Notes under the pieces: model-generated
What the model was told of the DNA's origin: nothing
The model's input: the letters and a program-made list of their open reading frames with translations, nothing else
Databases searched by the model: none
Assembly: GCF_900089585.1 (NCBI RefSeq)
Contig: NZ_FLRH01000004.1
Span: 1,543,001-1,607,000 of the forward strand
Source of the DNA: Micromonospora sediminicola
GTDB lineage: Bacteria > Actinomycetota > Actinomycetes > Mycobacteriales > Micromonosporaceae
Reading direction: 5' to 3'
Length of the DNA: 64,000 bases
Shown: piece after piece, positions 15,937 to 24,139 of the stretch
Numbering within the stretch: position 1 is the first letter of the stretch
Layout of the letters: every line of letters starts with the position of its first letter
Position numbers and translations under genes: made by a program

Positions 15937-17297
15937 GAGAAACCTGCCCTCGGTGCGGTGGCCAGCCGGGCCACGTCCCGCAGTACCTCGTCCAGGCTGC
16001 CGGCGCCGGCCCACCGCACCACCGGCACCCCGTGCTCGCGGAGCTGGCCGATCATCGTGTCCCGGTCCAGCCGCCACAGCCGGTACGCCACCTCGGCCCA
16101 CCCACGCTCCTTGGGCACCGGCAGCTCGGTCGGCAGCGTGTCCACCGCCACCACGAACCGCCCGCCCCGGGCCAGCCGGGCGAGCATCTGGGCCGACCGC
16201 TCGTCGAGCAGCGGGGTGAGCACCACCACCAGCGCGTCCGAGGAGAGCACCTGCGGGCCGAAGACCTGGTCGTACGGCTCGTGCGGGGACGACTCGGCGT
16301 GCACGTCGAGCAGCCACTCCAGCGCGGTCAGGTACTGCCGCCGACCGGTCGCCGGGCGCAGCCGCCGGGCCGTCGGGCCGTACTCCAGCAGCGCCACCCG
16401 GTCGCCCCGGTGCAGGTAGTGCTCGGCGATCGCGGCCGCGGCCCGGACCGTGGTGTCGAGCACCGACGCCGCGCCGCCCACCCCACCGGAACGGCCCGCC
16501 TCGGCCAGCACGTCCAGCAGCACCACCACTTCGGCGTCCCGGTCGGAGAGGGTGGCCGCGACGTGCAGCTGACGGGCGCGCAGGGACACCCGCCAGTCGA
16601 CCCGGCGCAGCCGGTCACCGGGCGCGAAGACCCGTACGCCGGCCAACTCGCCGCCCTCCCCCGGGCGCCGCGACCGGTGCCCGCCGACCAGCCCGGCGGC
16701 CCGGGGCATCGCCTCGACCGCGTCGAACGGCTCGGTCCGCGGATAGACCCGGGCCCGGATCGGGTCGGTGATCACCGCGCGGGACACCAGCAGCCCGTCG
16801 GCGGCGGCGACCCGCACCCCGGCCGGGCCGATCGGGTGCCGACCCCAGCGCAGCGCGGTGCCGGTCAGTTCCAGGTCGACCGCGCTGCCCCGGGGCACCG
16901 AGGTGACGAACGGACGGCCCGCGCCGCCGGAGTCGCGCACGTCCAGCCCGGCGCCGCCGAAGCCGACCTGCTCCACCCGCAGCCACCGGGACATCCGGGT
17001 ACGCACCACCGCGATGTCGTAGCCGACCAGGTCGGGATTGGTGACCGACACGGTGGCGGCCATCGGCCCGCCCTCGACCAGGTGGGTGTCCCCGACGCCC
17101 AGCTCCAGCTCCGGCTGCGCGGCCGGGCGGCGGCGCAGCGCGTACGCGGTGCCCAGCGCGAACGGCGTGGCCAGCACCACCAGGTCGATCCGGCCGAGCA
17201 GCACACCGGCGACGAGCAGGACGCCGGTGAGCAGCACGGCCCGGCCGAGCGCCCAGGTGGGCGCCCAACCGCTCGCCGGCTCGGCCCGGGCGTCCAT
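15933..17297 (-). CDS. DUF58 domain protein
   Basis: The 454-residue protein has two N-terminal membrane segments (about 15-50), an Ig-like stretch, and a C-terminal DUF58/vWA-like domain with the typical FAPGDRLRRVDWRVS signature. DUF58 proteins are nearly always encoded beside MoxR AAA ATPases, which are thought to act as chaperones for them or for exported complexes. Its GTG/ATG start shares one base with the MoxR stop (TGATG) and its stop overlaps the next start, so expression is tightly coupled. Confidence 0.88.
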   Translation of the reverse strand: MDARAEPASGWAPTWALGRAVLLTGVLLVAGVLLGRIDLVVLATPFALGTAYALRRRPAAQPELELGVGDTHLVEGGPMAATVSVTNPDLVGYDIAVVRTRMSRWLRVEQVGFGGAGLDVRDSGGAGRPFVTSVPRGSAVDLELTGTALRWGRHPIGPAGVRVAAADGLLVSRAVITDPIRARVYPRTEPFDAVEAMPRAAGLVGGHRSRRPGEGGELAGVRVFAPGDRLRRVDWRVSLRARQLHVAATLSDRDAEVVVLLDVLAEAGRSGGVGGAASVLDTTVRAAAAIAEHYLHRGDRVALLEYGPTARRLRPATGRRQYLTALEWLLDVHAESSPHEPYDQVFGPQVLSSDALVVVLTPLLDERSAQMLARLARGGRFVVAVDTLPTELPVPKERGWAEVAYRLWRLDRDTMIGQLREHGVPVVRWAGAGSLDEVLRDVARLATAPRAGFS

Positions 17298-18295
17298 CAG
17301 CGCCCGGCGGCGTAGCTGGGCAGCGCGCCGCTGGCCGGGGCCGGCGTCGACTCCAGCACCTCACCGACCACGAAGGACGGATCGACCCGGCGCAGCCACA
17401 TCTCCGGCCGCAGCGTGATCCGGTGCGCCAGCGCGGGCGCCGCCACCGCCTTCACGTCCTCCGGCACCACGTAGTCCCGGTTCGCCAGCACCGCCCGCAC
17501 CCGGGACAGCAGCAGCAGCGCCAGCGATCCGCGCGGGGACGCGCCGACCAGCACCGACGGGTGGTCCCGGGTGGCCGAGGTGAGCGCCACGATGTACCGG
17601 CCGACCGAGTCCTCGACGACCACGTCCTCCAGCGCGGCCTGCATGGCGCGCAGCGTGCCGGCGTCCACCACCGGGGTGATCTCGGCCTCCTCGCGGCGGC
17701 GGGCGACCCGCCGGCGCAGCACCTCCCACTCCTCGTCGTGGTTCGGGTAGCCGAACGAGACCCGCAGCAGGAACCGGTCGAGCTGCGCCTCGGGCAGCGG
17801 GTAGGTGCCCTCGTACTCGATCGGGTTGGCGGTGGCCAGCACGTGGAACGGCTCGTCCAGCCGGTAGGTCACGCCCTCCACCGACACCTGCTTCTCCTGC
17901 ATCGCCTCCAGCAGCGCCGACTGGGTCTTCGGCGGCGTCCGGTTGATCTCGTCGGCGAGCAGCAGGTTGGTGAAGACCGGCCCGGCGCGGAAGGAGAAGT
18001 CACCGGTGCGCTGGTCGTAGAGGAAGGAGCCGGTGACGTCGGCGGGCAGCAGGTCCGGAGTGAACTGGAGCCGGCGGAAGTCCAGCCCGAGCGCCTGCGC
18101 GAAGGACCGCGCGGTGAGGGTCTTGCCCAGGCCGGGCAGGTCCTCCAGCAGCACGTGACCGCCGGCGAGGATGCCGGCCAGGACCAGTTCCAGCGCCTCG
18201 CGCTTGCCCACCACGACGGTGCCGACGGCGTCCAGGACGGCCCGGGCGAGCCGGCCCACCTCGGCGGGGGGCATGCTCCGGTCCACGTCGTTCAT
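17297..18295 (-). CDS. MoxR-family AAA+ ATPase
   Basis: The 332-residue ATPase shows Walker A (GLGKT in LLEDLPGLGKT), Walker B (LLLADEIN), and sensor motif ATANPIEYEGTYPLPEAQLDRF typical of MoxR proteins (the ATANP and EAQLDRF parts are diagnostic). MoxR ATPases assist maturation of vWA-domain partners. The ATG at 18295 shares one base with the upstream stop (TGATG). It sits in the canonical DUF4129-MoxR-DUF58 order. Confidence 0.92.
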   Translation of the reverse strand: MNDVDRSMPPAEVGRLARAVLDAVGTVVVGKREALELVLAGILAGGHVLLEDLPGLGKTLTARSFAQALGLDFRRLQFTPDLLPADVTGSFLYDQRTGDFSFRAGPVFTNLLLADEINRTPPKTQSALLEAMQEKQVSVEGVTYRLDEPFHVLATANPIEYEGTYPLPEAQLDRFLLRVSFGYPNHDEEWEVLRRRVARRREEAEITPVVDAGTLRAMQAALEDVVVEDSVGRYIVALTSATRDHPSVLVGASPRGSLALLLLSRVRAVLANRDYVVPEDVKAVAAPALAHRITLRPEMWLRRVDPSFVVGEVLESTPAPASGALPSYAAGR

Positions 18296-18876
18296 CAGAT
18301 CTTCTCCAGTTCGGCGACGATCGCCGCGAGGTCGCGCGGCGACGGTGGGCGGCGGGCGGGGGTGCCGAGGAACGTCCAGAGCTGCTCGCCCAGCAGCGCG
18401 CGGGCCCGCGCCGGGTCGGACTCGCGGGTCACCCCGTGCCGCTGGCGCAGCCGCTCGTCGGCCAGCTCGCCCAGGCGGGGCAGTACCCGCTCGGTGAACC
18501 GCTCGCGGTTGCCGCCGCACCAGTCCAACGGACGCTCCCACCCGTTGATCGCGGTACGCAACGCGTCCCGCGAGGACCAGTTCCAGGTGCCCGGTTCCTC
18601 CCCGACGGCGGTCCGGACGCCGGCGCGGGGCGGGGGCGGGGGCGAGAGCGCGGCGGTGACCCGGCGCACGGCGAGCACGGCGAGCACCCCCGCGACGATG
18701 ATCCAGATCGGCACCCGCAGGCCGACGGCGCTCAACGCGACCATGACCACCGCCACGACGGCGGCGGTCACCGCGGCGGTCCGCAGCAGCCAGCGCGCCC
18801 GGCCGCCCGAGGGTCGCTCGGCCTCCCCGGCGGGTTCGTCGCCGAACGCGAGCAGGTCGTCGATGCTGGTGCTCAT
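18295..18876 (-). CDS. Hypothetical two-helix membrane protein
   Basis: The 193-residue product has an acidic N-terminus, two membrane helices (about 30-70) and a cytoplasmic C-terminal part rich in Arg/Glu with a conserved-looking WERPLDWCGGNRERF segment. It overlaps the upstream DUF4129 gene by 4 nt and the downstream moxR by 1 nt. Similar small membrane proteins occur in actinobacterial MoxR-DUF58 operons, but I do not recognise a named family. Confidence 0.78.
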   Translation of the reverse strand: MSTSIDDLLAFGDEPAGEAERPSGGRARWLLRTAAVTAAVVAVVMVALSAVGLRVPIWIIVAGVLAVLAVRRVTAALSPPPPPRAGVRTAVGEEPGTWNWSSRDALRTAINGWERPLDWCGGNRERFTERVLPRLGELADERLRQRHGVTRESDPARARALLGEQLWTFLGTPARRPPSPRDLAAIVAELEKI

Positions 18877-19604
18877 GCCGGGACCTCCCCGGCCACCACG
18901 CTGGTCAGCTCGCCGCGCAGGCGGCGCAACGCGGCCCGGGCCTGGTCCCGGGTGCGCTCGTCGACCGGGTGGGTGGCATAGCGGGCCTCCCGGTAGACGT
19001 GCGCGAAACCGTCCAGCACGTCGGCGCTGGCGATGGCCGGGATGCCCGCCGCCGGGTCACCGCGCAGCAGCCGACCGACCAGGTCGGTGGGGGTGTCCCC
19101 GGTGCGCCGCGGCACGCCGGCCTCCTCGGCCGCCTCCTCCAGGCGGACCCAGCAGGCGATCACGGCGGTGCGCGGGTCGGTGGACCGGTCGTCCAGTTCG
19201 ACCAGTCCGGCGTCCAGGGCCGCCATCACCTCGCGGGCGGTGCCCGCGGCGGTACGCCGGGCCCGTTGCGCGGGCACCGCGCGGGTGGTCCGCCGCAGCG
19301 CGCCGCCGACGACCGTCCAGAGCACGTATCCGACGACGGCCAGCACGACCGCGGCGAGCAGCGCCATGGCGACGGTGACCAGCCAGTCCGGTATCCCGCC
19401 GGAGGTCTGCTCGCCGGCCTGCCGGGGCTCGACCGGGAACGAGGGCGTCTCCGAGGGGTACTCCGGCACGTACGGGATGGTGTCGGTGGCGGGCGGGATC
19501 CGGCTGGCGCCGATGGCCGAGTGCCCGGCGGCGAGCGCGGCGACCGCGAGCAGCGCCGTCACCGCCGCGACCGGCCACCACCGGCGCAGTACGCCGAAGT
19601 CCAT
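18873..19604 (-). CDS. DUF4129 domain membrane protein
   Basis: The 243-residue protein has an N-terminal signal-anchor (about 10-30), an extracytoplasmic Pro/Ser/Thr segment, a second membrane helix (about 75-98), and a cytoplasmic C-terminal DUF4129 region with RTAVIACWVRLEEAAEEAG and DTPTDLVGRLL. DUF4129 often forms the C-terminus of transglutaminase-like proteins encoded in MoxR-DUF58 operons; here the transglutaminase part is absent. GAGGCGGTGGG precedes the ATG. It is 20 nt from the upstream UdgB gene. Confidence 0.83.
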   Translation of the reverse strand: MDFGVLRRWWPVAAVTALLAVAALAAGHSAIGASRIPPATDTIPYVPEYPSETPSFPVEPRQAGEQTSGGIPDWLVTVAMALLAAVVLAVVGYVLWTVVGGALRRTTRAVPAQRARRTAAGTAREVMAALDAGLVELDDRSTDPRTAVIACWVRLEEAAEEAGVPRRTGDTPTDLVGRLLRGDPAAGIPAIASADVLDGFAHVYREARYATHPVDERTRDQARAALRRLRGELTSVVAGEVPA

Positions 19605-19624
19605 CCCACCGCCTCAGGTGTTCC

Positions 19625-20365
19625 TCAGTCCACCCCGGCCAGGTGCTTCGCCCGGGTGAACACGTCGTCGAGCATCGCCGGCGTGAGCCGGCCGGTGAAC
19701 GTGTTCTGCTGGCTGACGTGATAGCAGCCGAGCAACGTCGGCACCGACTCGCCGGACCAGTGTGCCCCATGGCCGAACGCCGGGCGCGGTGTGGGCGGGC
19801 GCTGCCTGTACACGTGCCGCAGCACCGGCCACCACGCGGCCCAGGCGAACGCGCCCAGCGCGACCACCACGCGCACGGTGGGGCGTACCAGTTCGACCTC
19901 CCGGTGCAGCCACGGCGCGCACGTGTCCCGCTCGGCCGGGGTGGGCTTGTTGTCCGGTGGGGCGCACCGCACGGCGGCGAAGATGCGGGTGTCACGGAGC
20001 GCGAGGCCGTCGTCGGCGGACACACTGGTCGGTTGGTTGGCCAGCCCGGCCCGGTGCAGCGCGGCGAAGAGCACGTCCCCCGACCGGTCCCCGGTGAAGA
20101 TCCGCCCGGTGCGGTTGCCGCCGTGCGCGGCCGGCGCCAGGCCGAGGATCGCGATGCGCGCGTCCGGTGGGCCGAAGCCGGGCACGGGCCGTCCCCAGTA
20201 GTCCTGTTCGCGGAACGCGGCCCGCTTGACCCGGGCCACCTCCTCCCGCCACGTCACCAGGCGGGGGCAGGCGAAGCAGTCGCTGACCGCGCCGTCGAGG
20301 TCGGTCAGGTCGGTCGCCCGCGCGGCGCGGGCGACCACCTCGCCGGGGGTACGCGACTCAGCCAA
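19625..20365 (-). CDS. Uracil-DNA glycosylase, family 5 (UdgB type)
   Basis: This 246-residue glycosylase removes uracil and related deaminated bases from DNA. Four cysteines consistent with a 4Fe-4S cluster are seen (C30, C33, C134, C149). Motif A GLAPAAHGGNRTGR (from residue 75) and motif B HVSQQNTFTGRL are those of family 5, which lacks the usual catalytic Asp/Asn. The frame opens with TTG at 20365; GTG codons at 20338 and 20335 are alternatives. The start overlaps the dienelactone hydrolase stop by 8 nt, so the pair is coupled. Confidence 0.88.
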   Translation of the reverse strand: MAESRTPGEVVARAARATDLTDLDGAVSDCFACPRLVTWREEVARVKRAAFREQDYWGRPVPGFGPPDARIAILGLAPAAHGGNRTGRIFTGDRSGDVLFAALHRAGLANQPTSVSADDGLALRDTRIFAAVRCAPPDNKPTPAERDTCAPWLHREVELVRPTVRVVVALGAFAWAAWWPVLRHVYRQRPPTPRPAFGHGAHWSGESVPTLLGCYHVSQQNTFTGRLTPAMLDDVFTRAKHLAGVD

Positions 20366-21044
20366 GCTTCGCCCGGAACAGTTCCAGGGTGCGGGCCCAG
20401 GCGGTGGCGGCGGCCCGCTGGTCGAAGTGCTCCGGCCGGTCCTCGTTGAAGAACGCGTGCGCGGTGCCCGGGTAGTCGAACGTCTGGCAGGTCCCCCCGG
20501 CGGCCTCGATGGACCGGCGTACGCTCTGCACCCCGTCGGCGGCGGAGAGGCCGTCGGCCTCGGAGCAGTGGATGAGGGAGGCCTTCCCCGCGTAGCCGGC
20601 CCAGTCGGTGGCCATGCCCTCCCAGGGCAGGCGGGGGTAGAAGCCGGCGGTCGCGACGATGCGCTCGGAGAAGGTGCCGGACCACAGGGCCAGGCTGGCG
20701 CCCGCGCAGAAGCCGGCGCAGCCCACCTTGCCGGCGACCTCGGGCCGGCTCGCCAGGTATTCGGCGGCGGCCGCGATGTCGCTCGCCGCCTCGTCCATCT
20801 GGGTGCTGTTCAGCATCTGCCGCGGCTCGGTCGGCTTGCTGGCCGGGCCGCCGTGCCGGAAGTCGGGCGCGAGGGCGACGAAACCGGCGTCGGCGAAGCG
20901 GTCGACCACGGCCCGCACGTGGGGCACCAGACCCCACCAGTCCTGGATGACGATGACCGCCGGGCTCGCCGCACCGCCGGAGGGTATCGCGAGATACCCC
21001 TCGCTCGTCCCCCCGTTGCCGGTGAAGCTCACCATCTCGCCCAT
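20358..21044 (-). CDS. Dienelactone hydrolase family protein
   Basis: This 228-residue alpha/beta hydrolase has the cysteine nucleophile at C113 (GFCAGA) and a histidine at H196 (GTAHAFFNED). The segment usually written QEWWGL, whose glutamate contacts the cysteine, is QDWWGL here. The enzyme should hydrolyse lactone or ester bonds; no aromatic-degradation genes are nearby, so the true substrate is unknown. ATG at 21044 has GGAGGA upstream. It is first in a run with UdgB. Confidence 0.87.
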   Translation of the reverse strand: MGEMVSFTGNGGTSEGYLAIPSGGAASPAVIVIQDWWGLVPHVRAVVDRFADAGFVALAPDFRHGGPASKPTEPRQMLNSTQMDEAASDIAAAAEYLASRPEVAGKVGCAGFCAGASLALWSGTFSERIVATAGFYPRLPWEGMATDWAGYAGKASLIHCSEADGLSAADGVQSVRRSIEAAGGTCQTFDYPGTAHAFFNEDRPEHFDQRAAATAWARTLELFRAKLG

Positions 21045-21217
21045 GGGCCCGTCCTCCTAGCGGTCAGTCATCGTTGGCTGGTCGCACAGTTGGGTGTTAC
21101 GTGCCGGTAGCGTGCCACGCGGTCACCGGCCCGGGGAAGACGGAAGAACAGTGGCATTCACCTCCTGTCGACCCGCCGGGCGGGAGCACCTTCCGCGGCG
21201 GCGTGCGTGCGTCGAGA

Positions 21218-21260
21218 CGCCTGTCGAGCTGATGTCGTCAGCGACTCAGCTCGACAGGCG
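21218..21260. repeat. Near-perfect 43-nt hairpin
   Basis: Arms 21218-21232 and 21246-21260 are exact inverted copies (CGCCTGTCGAGCTGA). GTCG/CGAC extends the stem inward to a 4-nt TCAG loop, with one bulged T at 21233. The GTCGAGCTGAT sequence resembles the arms of the element at 9412-9665. It lies about 44 nt past the HAAS-gene stop and may terminate that transcript. Nothing else is seen in the 259-bp gap 21045-21303. Confidence 0.75.
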
Positions 21261-21303
21261 TGGATCGTGGGTGCCGGGACCGGACCGACCGGCGCGGCCG
21301 GAC

Positions 21304-22245
21304 TCAGCGCGTCGGCGTCGGCGCGGGCGTGGCGCTCTCGGTCGGCGCGGGCGTGGCGCTCTCGGTCGGCGCGGGCGGGGCGGGTGACGGCGCTTCCGGC
21401 GGCCCGAACGGTGCCAGTTCCGGGCAGTACGGGTAGGCGTTGCGCGGCGCCGGCACGGCGCCGGACGAGTCCAGGCAGTTCGGCCAGCCGAGCCGGATCG
21501 GCACGCCGTTCTGGTCGAAGAGCTGCGCGTCGCGGATCAGGCGCCCCTGCTGGTCGTAGACGAAGACGTCCTCGATCCGGTCGTACCGCCGGTCCACCGA
21601 GACCTGCTGGTAGTCGGCGTCCGGGTCGACGCCGGCCCGCTCCTGCACGTCGGTGAACACGACGAGGGCGAAGACGGCGAGCACGGCGGTGCCGACCAGG
21701 TGCAGCCGTCGGGGCCACCCGGTGAACTCGCCGGATCGGCGGCCGAGCCACAACGACGCGAGCATCGCGCCGGCGAGCAGCACGAGGCCGCCCAGCGTAC
21801 TGCCCTCGATCCGGGGCAGCAGACCGGCCCGGTCACTCCCCGTCATCTCGCCGATGAGCAGCGCGGCCAGCCAACCCCGCAGCAGCCACCAGGCCGGGCG
21901 CAGCGAGCGGAGGAAGTCCACCACCCGGGCGTGCCCGACCAGGGGACCGAGTTGACGGTCGAGCAGGCGCACCTGGGTGGTCGCCCGGTCCCGCGCGGCG
22001 GCCAGCCGGCGCAGCCGCGCGGGACGCCGTCCGGGCTCCGCTCCGGCCGCGCTCCGCAGCTCGGCCGCGTACGCCTCCGGCGGGCCCAGCCGGTCGACCA
22101 GGGCGCCCTCGCCCTCGGCGGCGACCTCGGCCAGGTGCTCCGCGAGGTCCTCGGTCAACTCGTCCCGCCGAACCGGCGGCAGGTCGGCGAGCGCGGCCCG
22201 CACCCGGTCGACGTAGTCCGTGATCTCCTGCCCAGTGACGGTCAT
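21304..22245 (-). CDS. HAAS/DUF1700-type membrane protein
   Basis: The 313-residue protein starts with a cytoplasmic four-helix HAAS-like domain (DYVDRVRAALADLPPVRRDELTEDL region, residues 8-60), then about three membrane helices (130-215), an extracytoplasmic domain, and a Pro/Thr/Ser tail. The tail carries an octapeptide repeat PTESATPA, encoded by a 24-bp tandem repeat (21317-21364). In this family the HAAS domain is co-encoded with a PadR regulator and is proposed to antagonise or respond to it. The ATG overlaps the padR stop (ATGA). Confidence 0.85.
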   Translation of the reverse strand: MTVTGQEITDYVDRVRAALADLPPVRRDELTEDLAEHLAEVAAEGEGALVDRLGPPEAYAAELRSAAGAEPGRRPARLRRLAAARDRATTQVRLLDRQLGPLVGHARVVDFLRSLRPAWWLLRGWLAALLIGEMTGSDRAGLLPRIEGSTLGGLVLLAGAMLASLWLGRRSGEFTGWPRRLHLVGTAVLAVFALVVFTDVQERAGVDPDADYQQVSVDRRYDRIEDVFVYDQQGRLIRDAQLFDQNGVPIRLGWPNCLDSSGAVPAPRNAYPYCPELAPFGPPEAPSPAPPAPTESATPAPTESATPAPTPTR

Positions 22246-22574
22246 GCCGCCATCCCCCGATCGTCGAGCAGTGCGTCCATGGTGGTGGCGAACGAGCGCC
22301 AGGTCTTGCCGGAGCGGGTGAGCTGGTCCCGCCCCGAGGCGTTCAACGAGTAGTACTTGCGGTGCGGTCCGGACTCGCTCGGCACCACGTACGTGGTCAG
22401 CAGGCCGGCCGCGAAGAGCCGACGCAGCGTGCCGTAGACCGAGGCGTCGCCGACCTCGGTCAGGCCCGCCTCGCGCAGCCGGCGCAGGATGTCGTAGCCG
22501 TACCCGTCCTCGTCCTTGAGCACGGCGAGCACCGCGAGGTCGAGGACACCCTTGAGGAGCTGCGTCGTATCCAC
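22242..22574 (-). CDS. PadR-family transcriptional regulator
   Basis: The 110-residue winged-helix repressor begins VDTTQLLKGVLDLAVL, the usual start of actinobacterial PadR proteins, followed by YGYDILRRL and the wing DASVYGTLRRL. It should control its own operon with the membrane protein that follows. GTG at 22574 is chosen over a codon seven residues upstream because a -10 box TAGTGT lies 7 nt before it; the upstream codon falls within the promoter. Confidence 0.9.
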   Translation of the reverse strand: MDTTQLLKGVLDLAVLAVLKDEDGYGYDILRRLREAGLTEVGDASVYGTLRRLFAAGLLTTYVVPSESGPHRKYYSLNASGRDQLTRSGKTWRSFATTMDALLDDRGMAA

Positions 22575-22611
22575 GCTCCGCACACTAGTGCGCATTACGG
22601 AATACCGTCAA
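22575..22611 (-). promoter_or_regulatory. padR promoter with overlapping palindrome
   Basis: On the minus strand TTGACG (22611-22606) and TAGTGT (22587-22582) are spaced 18 nt, and the GTG start begins 7 nt after the -10. The 14-bp near-palindrome GCACACTAGTGCGC (22580-22593, one mismatched pair) covers the -10 and is a good candidate for PadR autoregulation. Confidence 0.6.
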
Positions 22612-22616
22612 CAAGA

Positions 22617-22649
22617 CACCCCGCCGGCAACGGTCGATGCGGCGGGGTG
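22617..22649 (-). terminator. Hairpin after ppx
   Basis: CACCCCGCCG (22617-22626) pairs with CGGCGGGGTG (22640-22649), a 10-bp stem 5 nt past the ppx stop. No strong T-run follows. It lies just upstream of the padR -35 box. Confidence 0.6.
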
Positions 22650-22653
22650 GGAG

Positions 22654-23595
22654 TTAGGCGAGGCTCCAGGCGATGCCGTCGAGGATGTCGTGCTCGGAGG
22701 CGACGACGGAGGGCATCCCGGCCCGCTCCATGATCACGCGGAGCACCAGCGCGCCGGCGCCGATCACGTCGGCCCGGCCGGGATGCATCACCGGCTCGGC
22801 CAGCCGCTGTTCCCGGGTCGCGCCGAGCAGGTAGGCGGTCACCGAGGCCACCCGCTCGTAGGGGACGCGGGCGTGGTGGATCCGGCCCGGGTCGTACTCC
22901 CGGAGCCCTTCGGCCAGGGCCACCACTGTGGTGACCGAGCCGGCGAGCCCGACCAGCGTGGCGGCCTCCCGGCCGGGCACGGCGGCCAGCGCCCGGTCCA
23001 CCGCCGCCGCGACGTCCGCCTCGGCGGCGGCGATCTGCGCCGGGGTCGGCGGGTCGCCGTGCAGGTGCCGTTCGGTCATCCGGACGCAGCCGATGTCCAC
23101 CGAGATCGCGCCGCGCACACCCTCGGTGCGGGTGCCGACGACGAACTCGGTCGAGCCGCCGCCGATGTCGACCACCAGGTACGGCGGTTCGGCGTCGGCG
23201 GGCAGGCCACGGACCGCGCCGGTGAACGACAGCCGGGCCTCCTCGTCGCCGGTCACCACCTCCGGCGGCACGCCGAGGGTGCGCTCCACCATGTCGCGGA
23301 AGTCGCCGGCGTTGGAGGCGTCGCGTGAGGCCGAGGTGGCGCACATCCGCACCCGGTCGGCGCCGAGCTTCTCGATCTCGGCCGCGTAGTCGGCCAGCGC
23401 CACCCGGGTCCGCTCGATCGCCTCCGGCGCGAGCCGGCCGGTGCGGTCGACCCCCTGCCCCAGCCGGACGATCTCCATCCGCCGGCTCACGTCCACCAGC
23501 GGCGCCGACTCCCCCGCGGACGGATCCGGCAGGTCCGCGACCAGCAGTCGGATCGAGTTGGTCCCACAGTCGATGGCAGCCACGCGCGCGCTCAC
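22654..23595 (-). CDS. ppx: Exopolyphosphatase (Ppx/GppA family)
   Basis: The 313-residue enzyme of the ASKHA fold removes terminal phosphate from polyphosphate or converts pppGpp. The first phosphate motif is AAIDCGTNSIRLL, the second DIGGGSTEF. It is the short form without C-terminal HD domain, as in mycobacterial Rv1026. Two GTG starts are possible: 23595, with GGTGG upstream, and 23604, three codons earlier. It ends a minus-strand run from enolase, an arrangement conserved in actinobacteria. Confidence 0.88.
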   Translation of the reverse strand: MSARVAAIDCGTNSIRLLVADLPDPSAGESAPLVDVSRRMEIVRLGQGVDRTGRLAPEAIERTRVALADYAAEIEKLGADRVRMCATSASRDASNAGDFRDMVERTLGVPPEVVTGDEEARLSFTGAVRGLPADAEPPYLVVDIGGGSTEFVVGTRTEGVRGAISVDIGCVRMTERHLHGDPPTPAQIAAAEADVAAAVDRALAAVPGREAATLVGLAGSVTTVVALAEGLREYDPGRIHHARVPYERVASVTAYLLGATREQRLAEPVMHPGRADVIGAGALVLRVIMERAGMPSVVASEHDILDGIAWSLA

Positions 23596-23625
23596 GGCTG
23601 CCACCCTACGGCAGCCCGGCCCCGG

Positions 23626-24138
23626 TCAGAGGCGGAGGAGCATGCGGCTGTTGCCCAGGGTGTTGGGCTTGACCCGCTCCAGGTCGAGAAACTCCGCCAC
23701 GCCCTCGTCGTAGGAGCGGAGCAACTGCTCGTAGACCGGCTGCGGGACCGGCGCGCCGTCGATCTCGCGGAACCCGAAGCTGCCGAAGAAGCCGGTCTCG
23801 AACGTGAGCACGAAGATCCGCGCGACCCCGATCTCCCGCGCCGCGTCGATCAGCTCGCCGACGATCCGGTGCCCGATCCGGTGACCCCGGCAGGACGGGT
23901 CGACCGCCACCGTGCGGATCTCCGCCAGGTCCTCCCACATCACGTGCAGCGCGCCGCACCCGACCACCGTGCCGTCTCCGGTGACCGCCACCCGGAACTC
24001 CTGCACGTCCTCGTAGAGCGTCACGGTGGCCTTGCTGAGCAGCCGCCGGTCGTCGGTGTAGGTGTCGACCAGCCGGCGGATCCCGCGTACGTCACCGGTG
24101 CGGGCCCGGCGGACCACGACCTCGTCGACGGTGCTCAC
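23626..24138 (-). CDS. GNAT N-acetyltransferase, ArgA-like
   Basis: This 170-residue GNAT protein resembles the short actinobacterial L-glutamate N-acetyltransferase (Rv2747 type), which makes N-acetylglutamate for arginine synthesis. Visible features are EIRTVAVDPSCRGHRIG (acetyl-CoA loop) and LTFETGFFGSFGF. The name rests on family resemblance; another amino-acid acetylation is possible. It begins 1 nt after the DUF501 stop and lies upstream of ppx, so it is probably part of that operon. Confidence 0.75.
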   Translation of the reverse strand: MSTVDEVVVRRARTGDVRGIRRLVDTYTDDRRLLSKATVTLYEDVQEFRVAVTGDGTVVGCGALHVMWEDLAEIRTVAVDPSCRGHRIGHRIVGELIDAAREIGVARIFVLTFETGFFGSFGFREIDGAPVPQPVYEQLLRSYDEGVAEFLDLERVKPNTLGNSRMLLRL

Positions 24139-24139
24139 C

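Noticed and set aside
20358..21044. Aromatic catabolic cluster around the dienelactone hydrolase
   Set aside because: No dioxygenase, muconate cycloisomerase or maleylacetate reductase gene is nearby.
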